Position numbers and translations under genes: made by a program. The notes below the pieces were generated by a model. That model saw nothing but the letters and a program-made list of their open reading frames with translations. It was not told the origin of the DNA and made no database searches. Shown here piece after piece: positions 1 to 9,614 of a DNA stretch of 64,000 nucleotides. Origin of the DNA: Phycisphaeraceae bacterium (GTDB lineage: Bacteria > Planctomycetota > Phycisphaerae > Phycisphaerales > Phycisphaeraceae); contig JANQSF010000066.1 of assembly GCA_028284155.1 (NCBI GenBank), positions 1-64,000 on the forward strand. Reading direction: 5' to 3'. The first letter of the stretch is position 1. The number at the start of each line of letters is the position of its first letter.

Positions 1-586
1 CACGATCCTGTTCGACCAGTGATTTCATTTGCGTCGGCGTCGCGCAGCCGACCGAGTCGTAGATGGTCAAACGCGAAACGCCCTTGTCCGCCAAGCCGCG
101 CGTCGCGTCGAGGATGCGTTCGATCGGCGCGCGGGTGGCGTCCATGCACGCGACCGAGACCCGCATGTCCGTCGCGGCCGTGTGCGCGACGACGGCGTCG
201 ATCTTCGGCGTGATGTCGTCGGCAGTCATGCCGTAGTGGTCGGTCTGTCGCAGCAGCTCGTCGGAGAATGGGCAGAGCACGTCGACCCGGTGCATGTGGT
301 GCTCAGCCGCGAGGTCGATATGCGTCTGCCAGCGGGTCGTGTAACAGGGGATCAACGCGGTGGGGCGGACGGCGTGGCCGCCTTGGCGGATCAGGTCAGC
401 CAATTCGAGGCAGGCCGTGACACCGTCGGGCAGGCCGATCTCGATCTCGGGCACGCCCAGCCGGTCGAGCGTCGCGATGTACCGCCGCTTGTCGTCCAGC
501 GACACGCGCGTGCCGGGCACCTGAATGCCCTCGCGCAGCGTCGTGTCGCGAAAGGTGAATGTGTTCGCGTCGTTCGTGTGGTGCAC
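1..586 (-). CDS. HMGL-like / isopropylmalate-synthase-family aldolase, C-terminus cut by window edge
   Basis: The reverse strand reads an uninterrupted frame of about 195 residues that runs off the left edge. Near the N-terminus is F-R-D-T-T-L-R-E-G, the signature of the pyruvate carboxyltransferase (HMGL-like) TIM barrel, where the Asp binds the divalent metal. Further on are I-E-I-G-L-P-D and Y-D-S-V-G-C-A-T-P, as in HMG-CoA lyase, isopropylmalate and homocitrate synthases. These enzymes make or cleave C-C bonds between acetyl-CoA and 2-oxo acids. The start taken is GTG at 586; no in-frame ATG lies between it and the upstream stop at 626-628. The gene diverges from the CoA ligase at 711. 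The substrate cannot be told because the C-terminal half is missing. Confidence 0.85.
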   Translation of the reverse strand, partial: MHHTNDANTFTFRDTTLREGIQVPGTRVSLDDKRRYIATLDRLGVPEIEIGLPDGVTACLELADLIRQGGHAVRPTALIPCYTTRWQTHIDLAAEHHMHRVDVLCPFSDELLRQTDHYGMTADDITPKIDAVVAHTAATDMRVSVACMDATRAPIERILDATRGLADKGVSRLTIYDSVGCATPTQMKSLVEQDR

Positions 587-710
587 GTGACTCTGCTCCG
601 GCGTGTGGCAGTCTTGACTCGCGATTCAAGCGACGGCGATCACAATAGCAGCAACGGCGCAGTGACGCCGACAAGGTTCACCGCGTCGATCCCCTTTAGA
701 ATGCCGCCGC

Positions 711-2144
711 ATGACGACCCTTGACGACGAACTGTCGCAGTACCGACGTTGGCGGCCGCTGCGGCCCGGCCGACACCCCGCGGCATTCCAGCGGTTGCTG
801 CATCACGAATTCGCCCCGCCCGCCGAGTTGCGCAAGTGGGCGGACAGCGAGGCGCAACGCGTCGCGCGGTGGGCGTGTGACCAGACCAGTTTTTACCCGA
901 ACGTGCTCCGCGAGCGAGGCCTGAGCGCGGCGGACATCCGCGGCGTTGACGACCTGCCGAAGCTGCCCATCCTGACGAAGTGGGACGTGCAGGCGAACTC
1001 GGACGACATGACCGCGAAGCAACTGCCGGCCGACGACCGCCTTTGGGGCGTGGTCGAGTCGTCGGGCACGACCGCGCAGCCGACGCGGGTGGCGATGTCC
1101 GCCAACAGCAATCTCATGTTTACCCATTTGTTGCACCGCGCGTACCGCTGGCACCGGTACGATCCGATGGCGGTCATGGCGTCGATCCGCCGCGGTCAAT
1201 ACCTGCGCGACGCGACCGGCCAACCGCTCGAAAACGGCAAGACCTACGAACGGTCGACGTGGCAATACCTGGGCAAGTTCTTCCACACGGGAAAAGAGAT
1301 CGGCTTCTGCCGAACGAACCCGACGGATGCGCAGATTGATTGGCTGCGTGAACGTCGGCCTGACTATTTGTTGTGCATGCCCGGCATCGCCGAAGAGATG
1401 GCGTTCGCGTGTGTCGATCAACCGCCGGTCGACAGCCTGCAAGCCGTGCGCGCGATCGGCGGGCAGGTCACGCCGCAGATGCGCAAACGGATCGAGACGA
1501 CGTTCGGCGTGCCCGTGCACCAGAACTACGGCCTGAACGAGGTCGGCCACGTTGCTGTCCGCTGCGAAGCTGGTCGGTACCACGTGCACGTCGAACACTG
1601 CGTGGTCGAGATCGTCGACGATGACGGTCAGCCCTGCGAAGTCGGCCAACGTGGGCGCATCGTCGTGACTGCCCTGCGCAACCCGGCCATGCCGTTGATC
1701 CGCTACGACACCGACGACACGGCCGAGGTCACCGACGGCCTGTGCCCCTGCGGGCGGACGCTGCCGACGTTCGGTGAGATCGCCGGCCGACTGCGCAGGT
1801 ACGCGACCCTTCCGGCCGGCACGCGCGACCGAGTCCGCGCCGCCATCGACCCGCTCCAGGAGATGCCGGCCGAGCACACGCGGCACCTGCGCCGGTACCA
1901 GGTGCACCAGTCACGCGACAACCGATTCGAGCTACGCCTACTGGCGACCGGCCCGCTGCCGAATGCGTTGCACAAGTGGATGCACAACGCCTGGCGCGAT
2001 CGGCTCGGCAGCGACGAGCCGGCCCTAACCATCACACAGGTCGACCACATCGCGCCAAGCCCTAGCGGCAAGTACCTCGACTTCACATCGGATTGTCACG
2101 ATGAGACGGCGGCCGACGACCCGTTGCGCGCCTCGCCGAGGTAG
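711..2144 (+). CDS. PaaK-like phenylacetate-CoA ligase / AMP-binding adenylate-forming enzyme
   Basis: A 477-residue member of the PaaK/coenzyme F390 synthetase branch of adenylate-forming enzymes, which activate a carboxylic acid with ATP, usually to a CoA thioester. The phosphate-binding loop is S-S-G-T-T-A-Q-P-T (about residues 119-127). The adenine-binding Y-G-L-N-E motif is in the middle, and L-I-R-Y-D-T-D-D plus the C-P-C-G-R segment characteristic of PaaK lie in the C-terminal half. Length suits the family (about 430-480). It is divergent from the HMGL-like gene (124-bp gap), and its last 49 bp overlap the convergent dioxygenase gene. The acid substrate is unknown; phenylacetate is only the family name. 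Confidence 0.85.
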   Translation: MTTLDDELSQYRRWRPLRPGRHPAAFQRLLHHEFAPPAELRKWADSEAQRVARWACDQTSFYPNVLRERGLSAADIRGVDDLPKLPILTKWDVQANSDDMTAKQLPADDRLWGVVESSGTTAQPTRVAMSANSNLMFTHLLHRAYRWHRYDPMAVMASIRRGQYLRDATGQPLENGKTYERSTWQYLGKFFHTGKEIGFCRTNPTDAQIDWLRERRPDYLLCMPGIAEEMAFACVDQPPVDSLQAVRAIGGQVTPQMRKRIETTFGVPVHQNYGLNEVGHVAVRCEAGRYHVHVEHCVVEIVDDDGQPCEVGQRGRIVVTALRNPAMPLIRYDTDDTAEVTDGLCPCGRTLPTFGEIAGRLRRYATLPAGTRDRVRAAIDPLQEMPAEHTRHLRRYQVHQSRDNRFELRLLATGPLPNALHKWMHNAWRDRLGSDEPALTITQVDHIAPSPSGKYLDFTSDCHDETAADDPLRASPR

Positions 2145-3115
2145 TACATGTCGAGCAACATCATGCGCAGATCGCTGTCGCCGGGCTTGGGCGCATACGG
2201 GTCCGGCGTCATGTTCGTCTCGCTGAAGTCGGCGCGCACCGGCGAAACAAGGCCATACATGAGTTGATAACGCGGGTCGAACGCGTGCCTGCTGCCGTAG
2301 TGCATGCACGTGCTGGAGTCGATGAACAGGACCGTGCCCTTGGGGTAACACAGGTCGATGCGTTCGCTCTCGTTGGCCACGCCGTAGATCGCCTCGTCGG
2401 TCAGGCGGTAAGGCTGGCCGCGCGATTGGTAATTCAACGCCTTGGCGATCTTGGCCGAGGTCGATGCGGGATAGAAACAGAACGGTCCCTGCCGCATGTT
2501 CACGTCGTGCAGCAGGACGATCACGTAAACCAATGGCGACTCGTACGGGTCGGTGTGGAACAGTTGGCTGTCGCGCGGCGGGCCGTCGGCCTCGGCGTCG
2601 TGGCCGACCCATGACTCGGTAAAACGCACGCCCGTCGGGATTGTCCGAGACAGCGCGGGGATCAGGCCGAGGTGTCGGCTGGCCGTCGAAATGACCGGCG
2701 ACGAGCAGATGAAGTCGAGGAACGACGGCCAGCGTTCGAGGTCTTCGACGGTGATGATATTGCGGAAGAACGCGCGGTAGCGGCCGTCCTTTTCGGCTTG
2801 CCGCCCGCGTTCGGCGATCACTTCCTGCGCATCGTCGAGCAACCGGTCCAAGTGCGGCAGGCTGTGCGATTCGTCGAGCGCCCAGCCGTCTTCCATCGTG
2901 ATGGTCGGCCCGTCGTTGGGGCCGTTGGCGGCCAGCAAATCGTCGAGGCGGTCGCGGCATTGTTGACGCCGATAGCGCAAGTACCGCCCGCGCGTCAGGC
3001 CGTTGTACGCCTTGGCCAACCGCATCGTGTTGCGGATGCCCAGCCGGCGCATCGGCCCGTCGTCCAGCCAACTTGAAACGCCCCGCATCGGGCGGTCCAG
3101 CCACGTCACTGCCAT
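2096..3115 (-). CDS. Phytanoyl-CoA dioxygenase (PhyH)-like 2-oxoglutarate/Fe(II) oxygenase
   Basis: A protein of about 339 residues with the non-haem iron facial triad expected of PhyH-type oxygenases: F-H-T-D-P-Y (H-x-D) in the middle and a distal His in C-M-H-Y-G-S-R with a following Arg that could bind 2-oxoglutarate. Such enzymes hydroxylate lipids or small molecules in the cytoplasm. The start chosen is ATG 3115 (M-A-V-T-W). In-frame starts further upstream (ATG 3154, GTG 3178) would add 13 or 21 residues and cannot be excluded, since no Shine-Dalgarno is decisive. Its 3' end overlaps the PaaK-like gene by 49 bp tail to tail, and it diverges from the gene at 3235. Substrate unknown. Confidence 0.8.
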   Translation of the reverse strand: MAVTWLDRPMRGVSSWLDDGPMRRLGIRNTMRLAKAYNGLTRGRYLRYRRQQCRDRLDDLLAANGPNDGPTITMEDGWALDESHSLPHLDRLLDDAQEVIAERGRQAEKDGRYRAFFRNIITVEDLERWPSFLDFICSSPVISTASRHLGLIPALSRTIPTGVRFTESWVGHDAEADGPPRDSQLFHTDPYESPLVYVIVLLHDVNMRQGPFCFYPASTSAKIAKALNYQSRGQPYRLTDEAIYGVANESERIDLCYPKGTVLFIDSSTCMHYGSRHAFDPRYQLMYGLVSPVRADFSETNMTPDPYAPKPGDSDLRMMLLDMYYLGEARNGSSAAVSS

Positions 3116-3234
3116 CGCATCGGTCTCGCCAAGGGTTGAAACCGCGCAGACCATAGCGTCAACCGCACCTCGACGCACGCGCGGTTATCATGGCGATTTG
3201 CTTTGATTGTGATTGTCGACGCAGGAGTCCCGTC

Positions 3235-6200
3235 ATGCGCACTCGCCCCCTGACCGGTCTCATCCTGGTCGCCGTCTGCACCTTCATTTCGGCGACTAGT
3301 CGAACCGTCGGCGACGCGACCAACCTCGACCCGACCAACCCCTACACCGTCGGCAGGCATTCCCCCAAACTGGTCACGCCGCAATGGGTCGGCGAGCCGG
3401 GCGTTGAGGCGGTCGTCCTGCTTTCGATCGACGACATGCGTTCGCCCGGCAGGTACGAGGCGTACCTTCGGCCGATCCTCAACCGGCTGAAGCGGATCGA
3501 CGGCCGCGCGCCTGTCAGCATCTTCACCAACGTCATCAACCCCGAAGCGCCGCAATTGCAAGCCTGGCTCAAGGAAGGGCTCAGCTTCGAGTGTCACACG
3601 ATCGCGCACCCCTGCCCACTGCTGCAAAAGAACGACTTCAACTTCTCCGCCAAGACGTATCACGAATGCGTCGACATGCTCAACAAGGTGCCCAACACTG
3701 CGCCGGTCGCGTTCCGCATGCCTTGCTGCGACTCGTTGAACACCGTCAGCCCGCGCTTCTACCGCGAGATCTTCAAACGCAAATCCACCAACGGCAACAC
3801 ACTGCAGATCGATTCGTCGGTCTTCGTCCTGTTCACGCCGAACGACCCCGACCTGCCGCGCGACCTGGTGACCGAGGCCGACGGCTCGTCCCGCTTCGCC
3901 AAGTACGTGCCGATCGACCGCGGCTTTGTGAATTACGTCGAAGACTACCCGTATCCCTACGTCGTCGATGGCGTCTGCTGGCAGTTCCCCAACGTCGTGC
4001 CCAGCGACTGGGCAGCCCAGCACCGCCAGGGCGTGAACAACCCCAAAACCGTCGCCGATTGGAAGGCCGCGCTCGACGCGACGGTGATCAAGCAGGGCGT
4101 CATGTCGCTGGTGTTCCACCCGCACGGCTGGATCAAGGCTGAGCAGATCGTCGAGCTGATCGATCACGCCCAGCAGAAGCACGGTAAGAAGGTCAAGTTC
4201 CTGACGTTCCGAGAGGCGGCGGATCGACTCAGCAAGCACCTGCTGGAAGATCGGCCGATCCGCACTAAGCAGGGCGGCGACAACGGCGTGCGAATTGTCG
4301 ACGTGAACGGCGACAGATACATGGACGTGGCCGTGACCGACCGCGCGTCGCGCAACGCGAAGGTCTGGTTGCCCAAGTCGCGCACCTGGAGCGATTGGTC
4401 GCACACCGCCAAGCCCGAACAACTCACCCCATTGGCGACGCACCTGGCTCAACTGAAACAACGCGGCGTCAAGCCGCCCGCGGGTGTGAAGTCGCTTGGC
4501 GACGGCAAGACCGATCTTGGTGTGCGCTTCGTCGACCTCGACGAAGACGGTCACCTCGACCTGTTGTTCTCCAACGACAAGCGCATAAGCGTTCACTTGT
4601 GGGACGAGCAGAAGAAGGCGTGGTCGCGCACGGTGATCGACCGTGCGCGCGATCAGCCCGCGAAAGACGGCGAGCCCGACGTCTCGATCCCGGCCATCGT
4701 CCGTGCTGACGGGTCGCACAACGGCTTCTTCGTGCACGGCCGGGCGCTCTACTGGCAGAACGAACGCACGGGCGACCACAAGCCGACGCTCGTCCACCGC
4801 GTGACGTTCAATGAACTGCTCCGGCACGTCGAACCACGCGGCAAGTCGCCGGAGGCGTCGTTGCGCAACATGCAGGCGCGACCGGGCTTCAAGGTCGAAC
4901 TCGTCGCGGCCGAGCCGTTGATCGTCGACCCCGTCGCGTTCGACTGGGGGCCCGACGGCCGACTGTGGGTCGTTGAGATGCGCGATTACCCCAACGGCAT
5001 GGACGGCAAGGGCAAGCCCGGCGGGCGGGTCAAGGTGTTGACCGACCGCGACGGCGACGGCCGATACGACGACGCGCAACTGTTTATCGACGACCTGCCG
5101 TTCCCGACGGGCGTGAAGGTGTGGCGGGACGGCGTGCTGGTCACGGCTGCGCCGGACATCATCTTTGCTAAGGACACCGACGGCGACGGCAAGGCCGACC
5201 GACGCGAGGTTTTGTACCGCGGCTTCGGCGAGGGCAACCAGCAGCACCGCGTAAACGGCCTGCGGTGGGGGCTGGACAACTGGCTGTACGTCGGCAACGG
5301 CGATTCCGACGGCAGGGTCAAGTCACTCAAGACGGGCAGGATCGTCAACGTGCGCGGCCGCGACCTGTGCATCCGCCCGGACACCGGCGAGATGGAGGTC
5401 GTGTCGGGCAAGACGCAGTTCGGCCGATCGCGCGACGACTGGGGCAACTGGTTCGGCGGCAACAACAGCAACCCGATGTGGCATTACGCGCTGAAGGACC
5501 AGTACCTCCGCCGCAACCCGTCGGTCACGCCGCCCGACCCGCGTGTGCACGTCTCTGTCACGCCCGGTGCGTCGCCGGTGTTCCCGATCAGCAGAACGAT
5601 GCCGCGGTTCAACAACCCGCAGAGCGTCAACCGATTTACGTCGGCGTGCAGCCCGATCGTCTACCGCGACACGTTGTTCGGCCAACCGTTCTTCGGCAAC
5701 GCATTTATCTGCGAGCCGGTGCACAACCTCGTCCACCGCGAGGTCATGTCGCCGCGCGGCGCGACGTTCGCCAGTCGGCGGGCCGACGACGAGAAGACCA
5801 GCGAGTTTCTCGCGTCGAGCGACAACTGGTTCCGCCCAGCCATGGTGCGTACCGGCCCCGACGGCGGGCTGTGGGTCGCCGACATGTACCGGGCCATCAT
5901 CGAACACCCCAAGTGGATCCCCGACGACTGGGAGAAACGGCTCGACGTGCGCGCGGGGCAGGACAAGGGCCGGATCTATCGCGTGTTGCCGGTGCATCGC
6001 CAACCGCGCGCAATCCAACGACTGGACCAGATGACTAATACGCAACTGGTCGAAGCGTTGGCCAGCCCCAACGGTTGGGTGCGAGACACGGCGCACGAGA
6101 TGTTGCTGTGGCGTGACGCGAAGGATGTGGCTGAGGCACTGCGCAAAGTGGCGACCACGCACGCGTCACCGCTGGCGCGGTTGCACGCCCTGTGCGTGCT

Positions 6201-8112
6201 CGACGGACTTGACGCGCTGACGCCGGCGACATTGCAGACCGGGTTGGCCGACAAGCACGCGGGCGTCCGCCGACACGCCGTACGGCTGTGTGAGTCGCAC
6301 CTGGAGAACGACAAACTACGTCACGCAGTCATGCGACTCGCGAAGGACGACGACACGCAGGTCCGGATGCATTTGGCGTACACCCTCGGCGCGTCGGACA
6401 GCGAACAGGCGGGCGCGGCGATCGGGGCGATGTTGCGCGATAACGCGGCCGGAGGAAACGACTCGTTTCTGACAGCGGCGTTGCTCACTTCTGCCCCGCG
6501 CCGATTGGACAGCGTTGTGACGAGCTACTGCGCCGGCGGTCACGTCGCGGCGGACGACGCCGTTCTGATGGCGCTGATCCGCACGGCCGTGGTCGGTCGA
6601 AAAGACAGCGTGATCGCAGACCTGCTGCGATCATTGATCGCGGAAGACGGGGCAGCCGATCCATCAGGACGATACACCGCCGCAGCCGCACTGTTGGAGA
6701 CACTTCGTCAGCGCAAGGTCACGCTGAACGACCTCGCCGAACGCCACACACCGCTACGTGTCCAACTCGGCGCGCTGGAGAAGGTGTTCGATCGGGCACG
6801 CAATGACCTGCGCGATCGCAAAGTCGACGGGCAACGACGCATCGCGGCCGCGAGCCTGCTCGTTGCCGCGTCAACTAGGGCTACCGATACCGACCTGCTA
6901 ATTAGCCAACTCGACGCCAGTCAGCCGATCGGCCTGCAACACGCCGCCGCAAAAGTCATCGTGCGACGGGGCGATGCCGAAACGACGCGGCGTGTGATGG
7001 CCAACTGGCGTCGTTACGAACCCGCTCTGCGCGCTCACCTGATCGACCTGCTGCTGCGCCGTGCGTCGTTGACCGCCGTGCTGCTCGACCATGTCTCGAG
7101 CGGCGACGTGTCCAAGGCTGAGTTCGACGCGGCGAGGCGACAGCGGTTGTTGACGCACAACGACACGTCAATCCGCCGACGCGCGGCCGCGCTGTTCAAC
7201 ACGACCCAACCGGCCGGCCAACCCGCGTTGTTCGATAAGTTCAAGCCGGCCCTGACGCTCCGGGGCGACGCAACGCGCGGCGCGGCCGTGTACACCAGGA
7301 CCTGCGCCGCGTGTCACCGGCTGGGCACGGTCGGCAACGCCGTCGGCCCCGACCTGCGGGCGGTGACCGACCGCTCGCCTCGCGCATTGCTCACTGCCAT
7401 CCTCGACCCGAATCGCGCGGTCGAGGCGAAGTACCTGGCGTATGTCGTCGAAACGAGCGCGGGCGACACATTCAACGGCATGCTCACCGCCGAGACGGGC
7501 GGCGGGGTGCGGCTGATCCAATCCGACGGCTCGCCACGCGATATCGCACGGAGCGATATCGCCTCGTTGCGCGCCACCGGTTTGTCGCTGATGCCGACCG
7601 GCCTCGCGGCTGATATGACACCGCAGAGCATGGCTGACCTGTTCGCGTTCATTGCCGGTCAGGGACCGAAACGCAAGACGTTCGCGAACAATACGCCGGC
7701 CGTGATCAAGTCGCGCGACGACGGCGCGCTGCACCTGCCCGCGAGCAAGGCCGAAATCTACGGCCCGTCGATCGTCTTCGAGCAGAAGTACCGCAACCTC
7801 GGCTGGTGGTCGCACGCCAACGACCACGCGGTCTGGCAACTCAACGTGCGCAAGGGCGGAGCGTTCGACGTGAGTTTCGACTTCGCATGTCACGCCAGCG
7901 CCGCGGGCAACCGGTTCACCTTGACCGTCGGCGACGCGACGGTGCGCGGCGTCGTGCCGAGCACGGGCACGTGGGACGTGTACAAGTCGCAGTCGTTTGG
8001 CCGAGTCGAGATCAAGCCGGGTCGTCACCAATTGATCGTCCGCTCCGACGGTCCCATTCGGCAAGCCTTGATCGACCTGCGCGAAGTGCGTCTGGTTCCG
8101 GTGTCGAATTAA
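3235..8112 (+). CDS. Giant secreted NodB-deacetylase / VCBS / PVC dehydrogenase propeller / HEAT / cytochrome c fusion
   Basis: A protein of about 1625 residues. An N-terminal signal peptide starts at ATG 3235, 7 nt after AGGAG (3223-3227). Domains in order: a NodB-like polysaccharide deacetylase (about 40-340) with D66-D67 and H121-x3-H125, i.e. the metal-binding motifs are intact; VCBS/FG-GAP repeats (D-V-N-G-D near 355 and D-L-D-E-D-G-H near 435); the planctomycete membrane-bound dehydrogenase propeller (TIGR02604 type, about 546-925); a HEAT-like helical stretch (about 940-1250); a cytochrome c haem site C-A-A-C-H (1357-1361); and a beta-rich C-terminal domain. It is probably a periplasmic or surface enzyme that deacetylates a glycan and oxidises a sugar or alcohol, passing electrons to its own haem. 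The activities are family-based inference. Confidence 0.88.
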   Translation: MRTRPLTGLILVAVCTFISATSRTVGDATNLDPTNPYTVGRHSPKLVTPQWVGEPGVEAVVLLSIDDMRSPGRYEAYLRPILNRLKRIDGRAPVSIFTNVINPEAPQLQAWLKEGLSFECHTIAHPCPLLQKNDFNFSAKTYHECVDMLNKVPNTAPVAFRMPCCDSLNTVSPRFYREIFKRKSTNGNTLQIDSSVFVLFTPNDPDLPRDLVTEADGSSRFAKYVPIDRGFVNYVEDYPYPYVVDGVCWQFPNVVPSDWAAQHRQGVNNPKTVADWKAALDATVIKQGVMSLVFHPHGWIKAEQIVELIDHAQQKHGKKVKFLTFREAADRLSKHLLEDRPIRTKQGGDNGVRIVDVNGDRYMDVAVTDRASRNAKVWLPKSRTWSDWSHTAKPEQLTPLATHLAQLKQRGVKPPAGVKSLGDGKTDLGVRFVDLDEDGHLDLLFSNDKRISVHLWDEQKKAWSRTVIDRARDQPAKDGEPDVSIPAIVRADGSHNGFFVHGRALYWQNERTGDHKPTLVHRVTFNELLRHVEPRGKSPEASLRNMQARPGFKVELVAAEPLIVDPVAFDWGPDGRLWVVEMRDYPNGMDGKGKPGGRVKVLTDRDGDGRYDDAQLFIDDLPFPTGVKVWRDGVLVTAAPDIIFAKDTDGDGKADRREVLYRGFGEGNQQHRVNGLRWGLDNWLYVGNGDSDGRVKSLKTGRIVNVRGRDLCIRPDTGEMEVVSGKTQFGRSRDDWGNWFGGNNSNPMWHYALKDQYLRRNPSVTPPDPRVHVSVTPGASPVFPISRTMPRFNNPQSVNRFTSACSPIVYRDTLFGQPFFGNAFICEPVHNLVHREVMSPRGATFASRRADDEKTSEFLASSDNWFRPAMVRTGPDGGLWVADMYRAIIEHPKWIPDDWEKRLDVRAGQDKGRIYRVLPVHRQPRAIQRLDQMTNTQLVEALASPNGWVRDTAHEMLLWRDAKDVAEALRKVATTHASPLARLHALCVLDGLDALTPATLQTGLADKHAGVRRHAVRLCESHLENDKLRHAVMRLAKDDDTQVRMHLAYTLGASDSEQAGAAIGAMLRDNAAGGNDSFLTAALLTSAPRRLDSVVTSYCAGGHVAADDAVLMALIRTAVVGRKDSVIADLLRSLIAEDGAADPSGRYTAAAALLETLRQRKVTLNDLAERHTPLRVQLGALEKVFDRARNDLRDRKVDGQRRIAAASLLVAASTRATDTDLLISQLDASQPIGLQHAAAKVIVRRGDAETTRRVMANWRRYEPALRAHLIDLLLRRASLTAVLLDHVSSGDVSKAEFDAARRQRLLTHNDTSIRRRAAALFNTTQPAGQPALFDKFKPALTLRGDATRGAAVYTRTCAACHRLGTVGNAVGPDLRAVTDRSPRALLTAILDPNRAVEAKYLAYVVETSAGDTFNGMLTAETGGGVRLIQSDGSPRDIARSDIASLRATGLSLMPTGLAADMTPQSMADLFAFIAGQGPKRKTFANNTPAVIKSRDDGALHLPASKAEIYGPSIVFEQKYRNLGWWSHANDHAVWQLNVRKGGAFDVSFDFACHASAAGNRFTLTVGDATVRGVVPSTGTWDVYKSQSFGRVEIKPGRHQLIVRSDGPIRQALIDLREVRLVPVSN

Positions 8113-8173
8113 GTCGCGACCGTTCGGTTGTTCGGTACCGAGCTGTGCATTGATGTGTTGGTCGAAAGTCTGT

Positions 8174-9601
8174 TCAGACCAGGATGTTGTGAACAACCTT
8201 TCCGGCGACGTCGGTCAGTCGGAAGTCGCGGCCGGCGTGGCGGTAGGTCAATCGTTCGTGATCCAGCCCGAGCAGGTGAAGGACGGTTGCGTGCAGGTCG
8301 TGGACATGGACGCCGTGGTCCGCGACGCGGATGCCGTGCTCATCGGTCCGCCCGTGAACCGCGCCGGACTTGACGCCGGCGCCGGCGAGCCAGGTTGAAA
8401 ACGCCCACGGGTGGTGTTCGCGTCCGGCGGCGTCGGGCTTGTTGTTGAAAGGCGTTCGGCCGAACTCGCTGGTCCAGACCAGCAGCGTGTCTTCGAGCAG
8501 GCCGCGCTGTTTGAGGTCTTGGATCAACCCGGCCATCGGCTGATCGACGTTCTTCGCCAGCCGTGCGTGGTCCTGCATGTTGCCGTGCGAATCCCAGTTG
8601 CCGGACGAACCGGTGTCGATCAGCTCGACAAAACGAACGCCACGCTCGACCAGCCGACGGGCCATGAGGCACTGCCACGCAAAGCCTTTCGTGCTGCCGC
8701 GCGGCAGGCCGTACATCGCGAGTGTCGCGTCGGACTCGCCGGACAGGTCAAACGCTTCGGGCGCGGCGACCTGCATGCCGAACGCCGTTTCGAATGAGCG
8801 GATGCGCGCGGCGAGGTCGTTGTCATCGGGTCGCTTGGCCAAGTGGCTGCGGTTCAGTGCGGCCAGGGCGGCAAGTTCTTTTTCCTGACGCGAGCGCGCG
8901 ACGCGCGGCTTGATATCAGCCATCGGCTGGGCACCGGGCACGACCCGTGTGCCTTGATGGCTGCCGGGCAGGAAGTCGGAGGCCCAGACTTGCGTGCCCG
9001 CGTACGGCGTTCGCGGGGCCAGCACCATGAACGACGGCAGATTCCGGTTCGGGCTGCCCAGTCCGTAGCTGACCCATGCGCCGATACTCGGGCGGGCGAT
9101 GTTGAACGAGCCGGTATGGATGCCGAGCGTCGCGTTGTAGTGGTTCGAGTGGTCGCCATGCATCGACCGGATCACGCACAACTCGTCGGCCACGCCACGC
9201 ACATGCGGGAACAGGTCGCTGACTTCGGTCCCGCAACGCGCGTTCGGTCTGAATGCCCACTGCGGCTTCTTCAGGAAAAGCTTCTCATAGCCCGGCCGAT
9301 TGCGCGTCTCGGGATGGTCGAGCGTGACCTGTTTGCCGTGGTCGGCGGTCAGTGCGGGCTTCGGGTCAAACGTGTCGACATGCGATACGCCACCGCTCAT
9401 GTACAGAAAGATGACGTGCTTGGCCTTCGCCGCGTGATGCGGTCGGCGTGGCGCCAGCGGGTCAGCGGGCCCGGCCTTGGAACGGTCGTCGGCGAGCAAT
9501 TCCGACAGCAGGCCGGGCATCAGGACCGACCCGGCGACCGAGGAATGGATCACGCTGCGGCGCGTCATGCGGTTCGTAATGGGTCGTCGTTGCATCGTCA
9601 T
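8174..9601 (-). CDS. DUF1501 (sulfatase-like, alkaline-phosphatase fold) secreted protein
   Basis: 475 residues. The N-terminus has a twin-arginine-like leader (R-M-T-R-R-S-V-I-H-S-S) followed by a hydrophobic stretch, so export by Tat is likely. The body shows the DUF1501 hallmarks: F-L-Y-M-S-G-G-V-S-H-V-D-T-F-D near the start and V-W-T-S-E-F-G-R-T-P in the C-terminal third. The biochemical role of DUF1501 is unproven; the fold is that of alkaline phosphatases and sulfatases. It is the last gene of a four-gene minus-strand operon (17904 to 8174), 13 bp behind the DUF1549/1553 gene, its standard partner. It is convergent with the gene ending at 8112. Confidence 0.9.
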   Translation of the reverse strand: MTMQRRPITNRMTRRSVIHSSVAGSVLMPGLLSELLADDRSKAGPADPLAPRRPHHAAKAKHVIFLYMSGGVSHVDTFDPKPALTADHGKQVTLDHPETRNRPGYEKLFLKKPQWAFRPNARCGTEVSDLFPHVRGVADELCVIRSMHGDHSNHYNATLGIHTGSFNIARPSIGAWVSYGLGSPNRNLPSFMVLAPRTPYAGTQVWASDFLPGSHQGTRVVPGAQPMADIKPRVARSRQEKELAALAALNRSHLAKRPDDNDLAARIRSFETAFGMQVAAPEAFDLSGESDATLAMYGLPRGSTKGFAWQCLMARRLVERGVRFVELIDTGSSGNWDSHGNMQDHARLAKNVDQPMAGLIQDLKQRGLLEDTLLVWTSEFGRTPFNNKPDAAGREHHPWAFSTWLAGAGVKSGAVHGRTDEHGIRVADHGVHVHDLHATVLHLLGLDHERLTYRHAGRDFRLTDVAGKVVHNILV

Positions 9602-9614
9602 TCGAGTGGTTTAT

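Noticed and set aside
3106..5247. A 713-codon open frame antisense to the multidomain gene at 3235
   Set aside because: It lies wholly opposite a well-supported gene, has low-complexity His/Arg/Val-rich composition with no domain, and is an effect of high GC at third positions.
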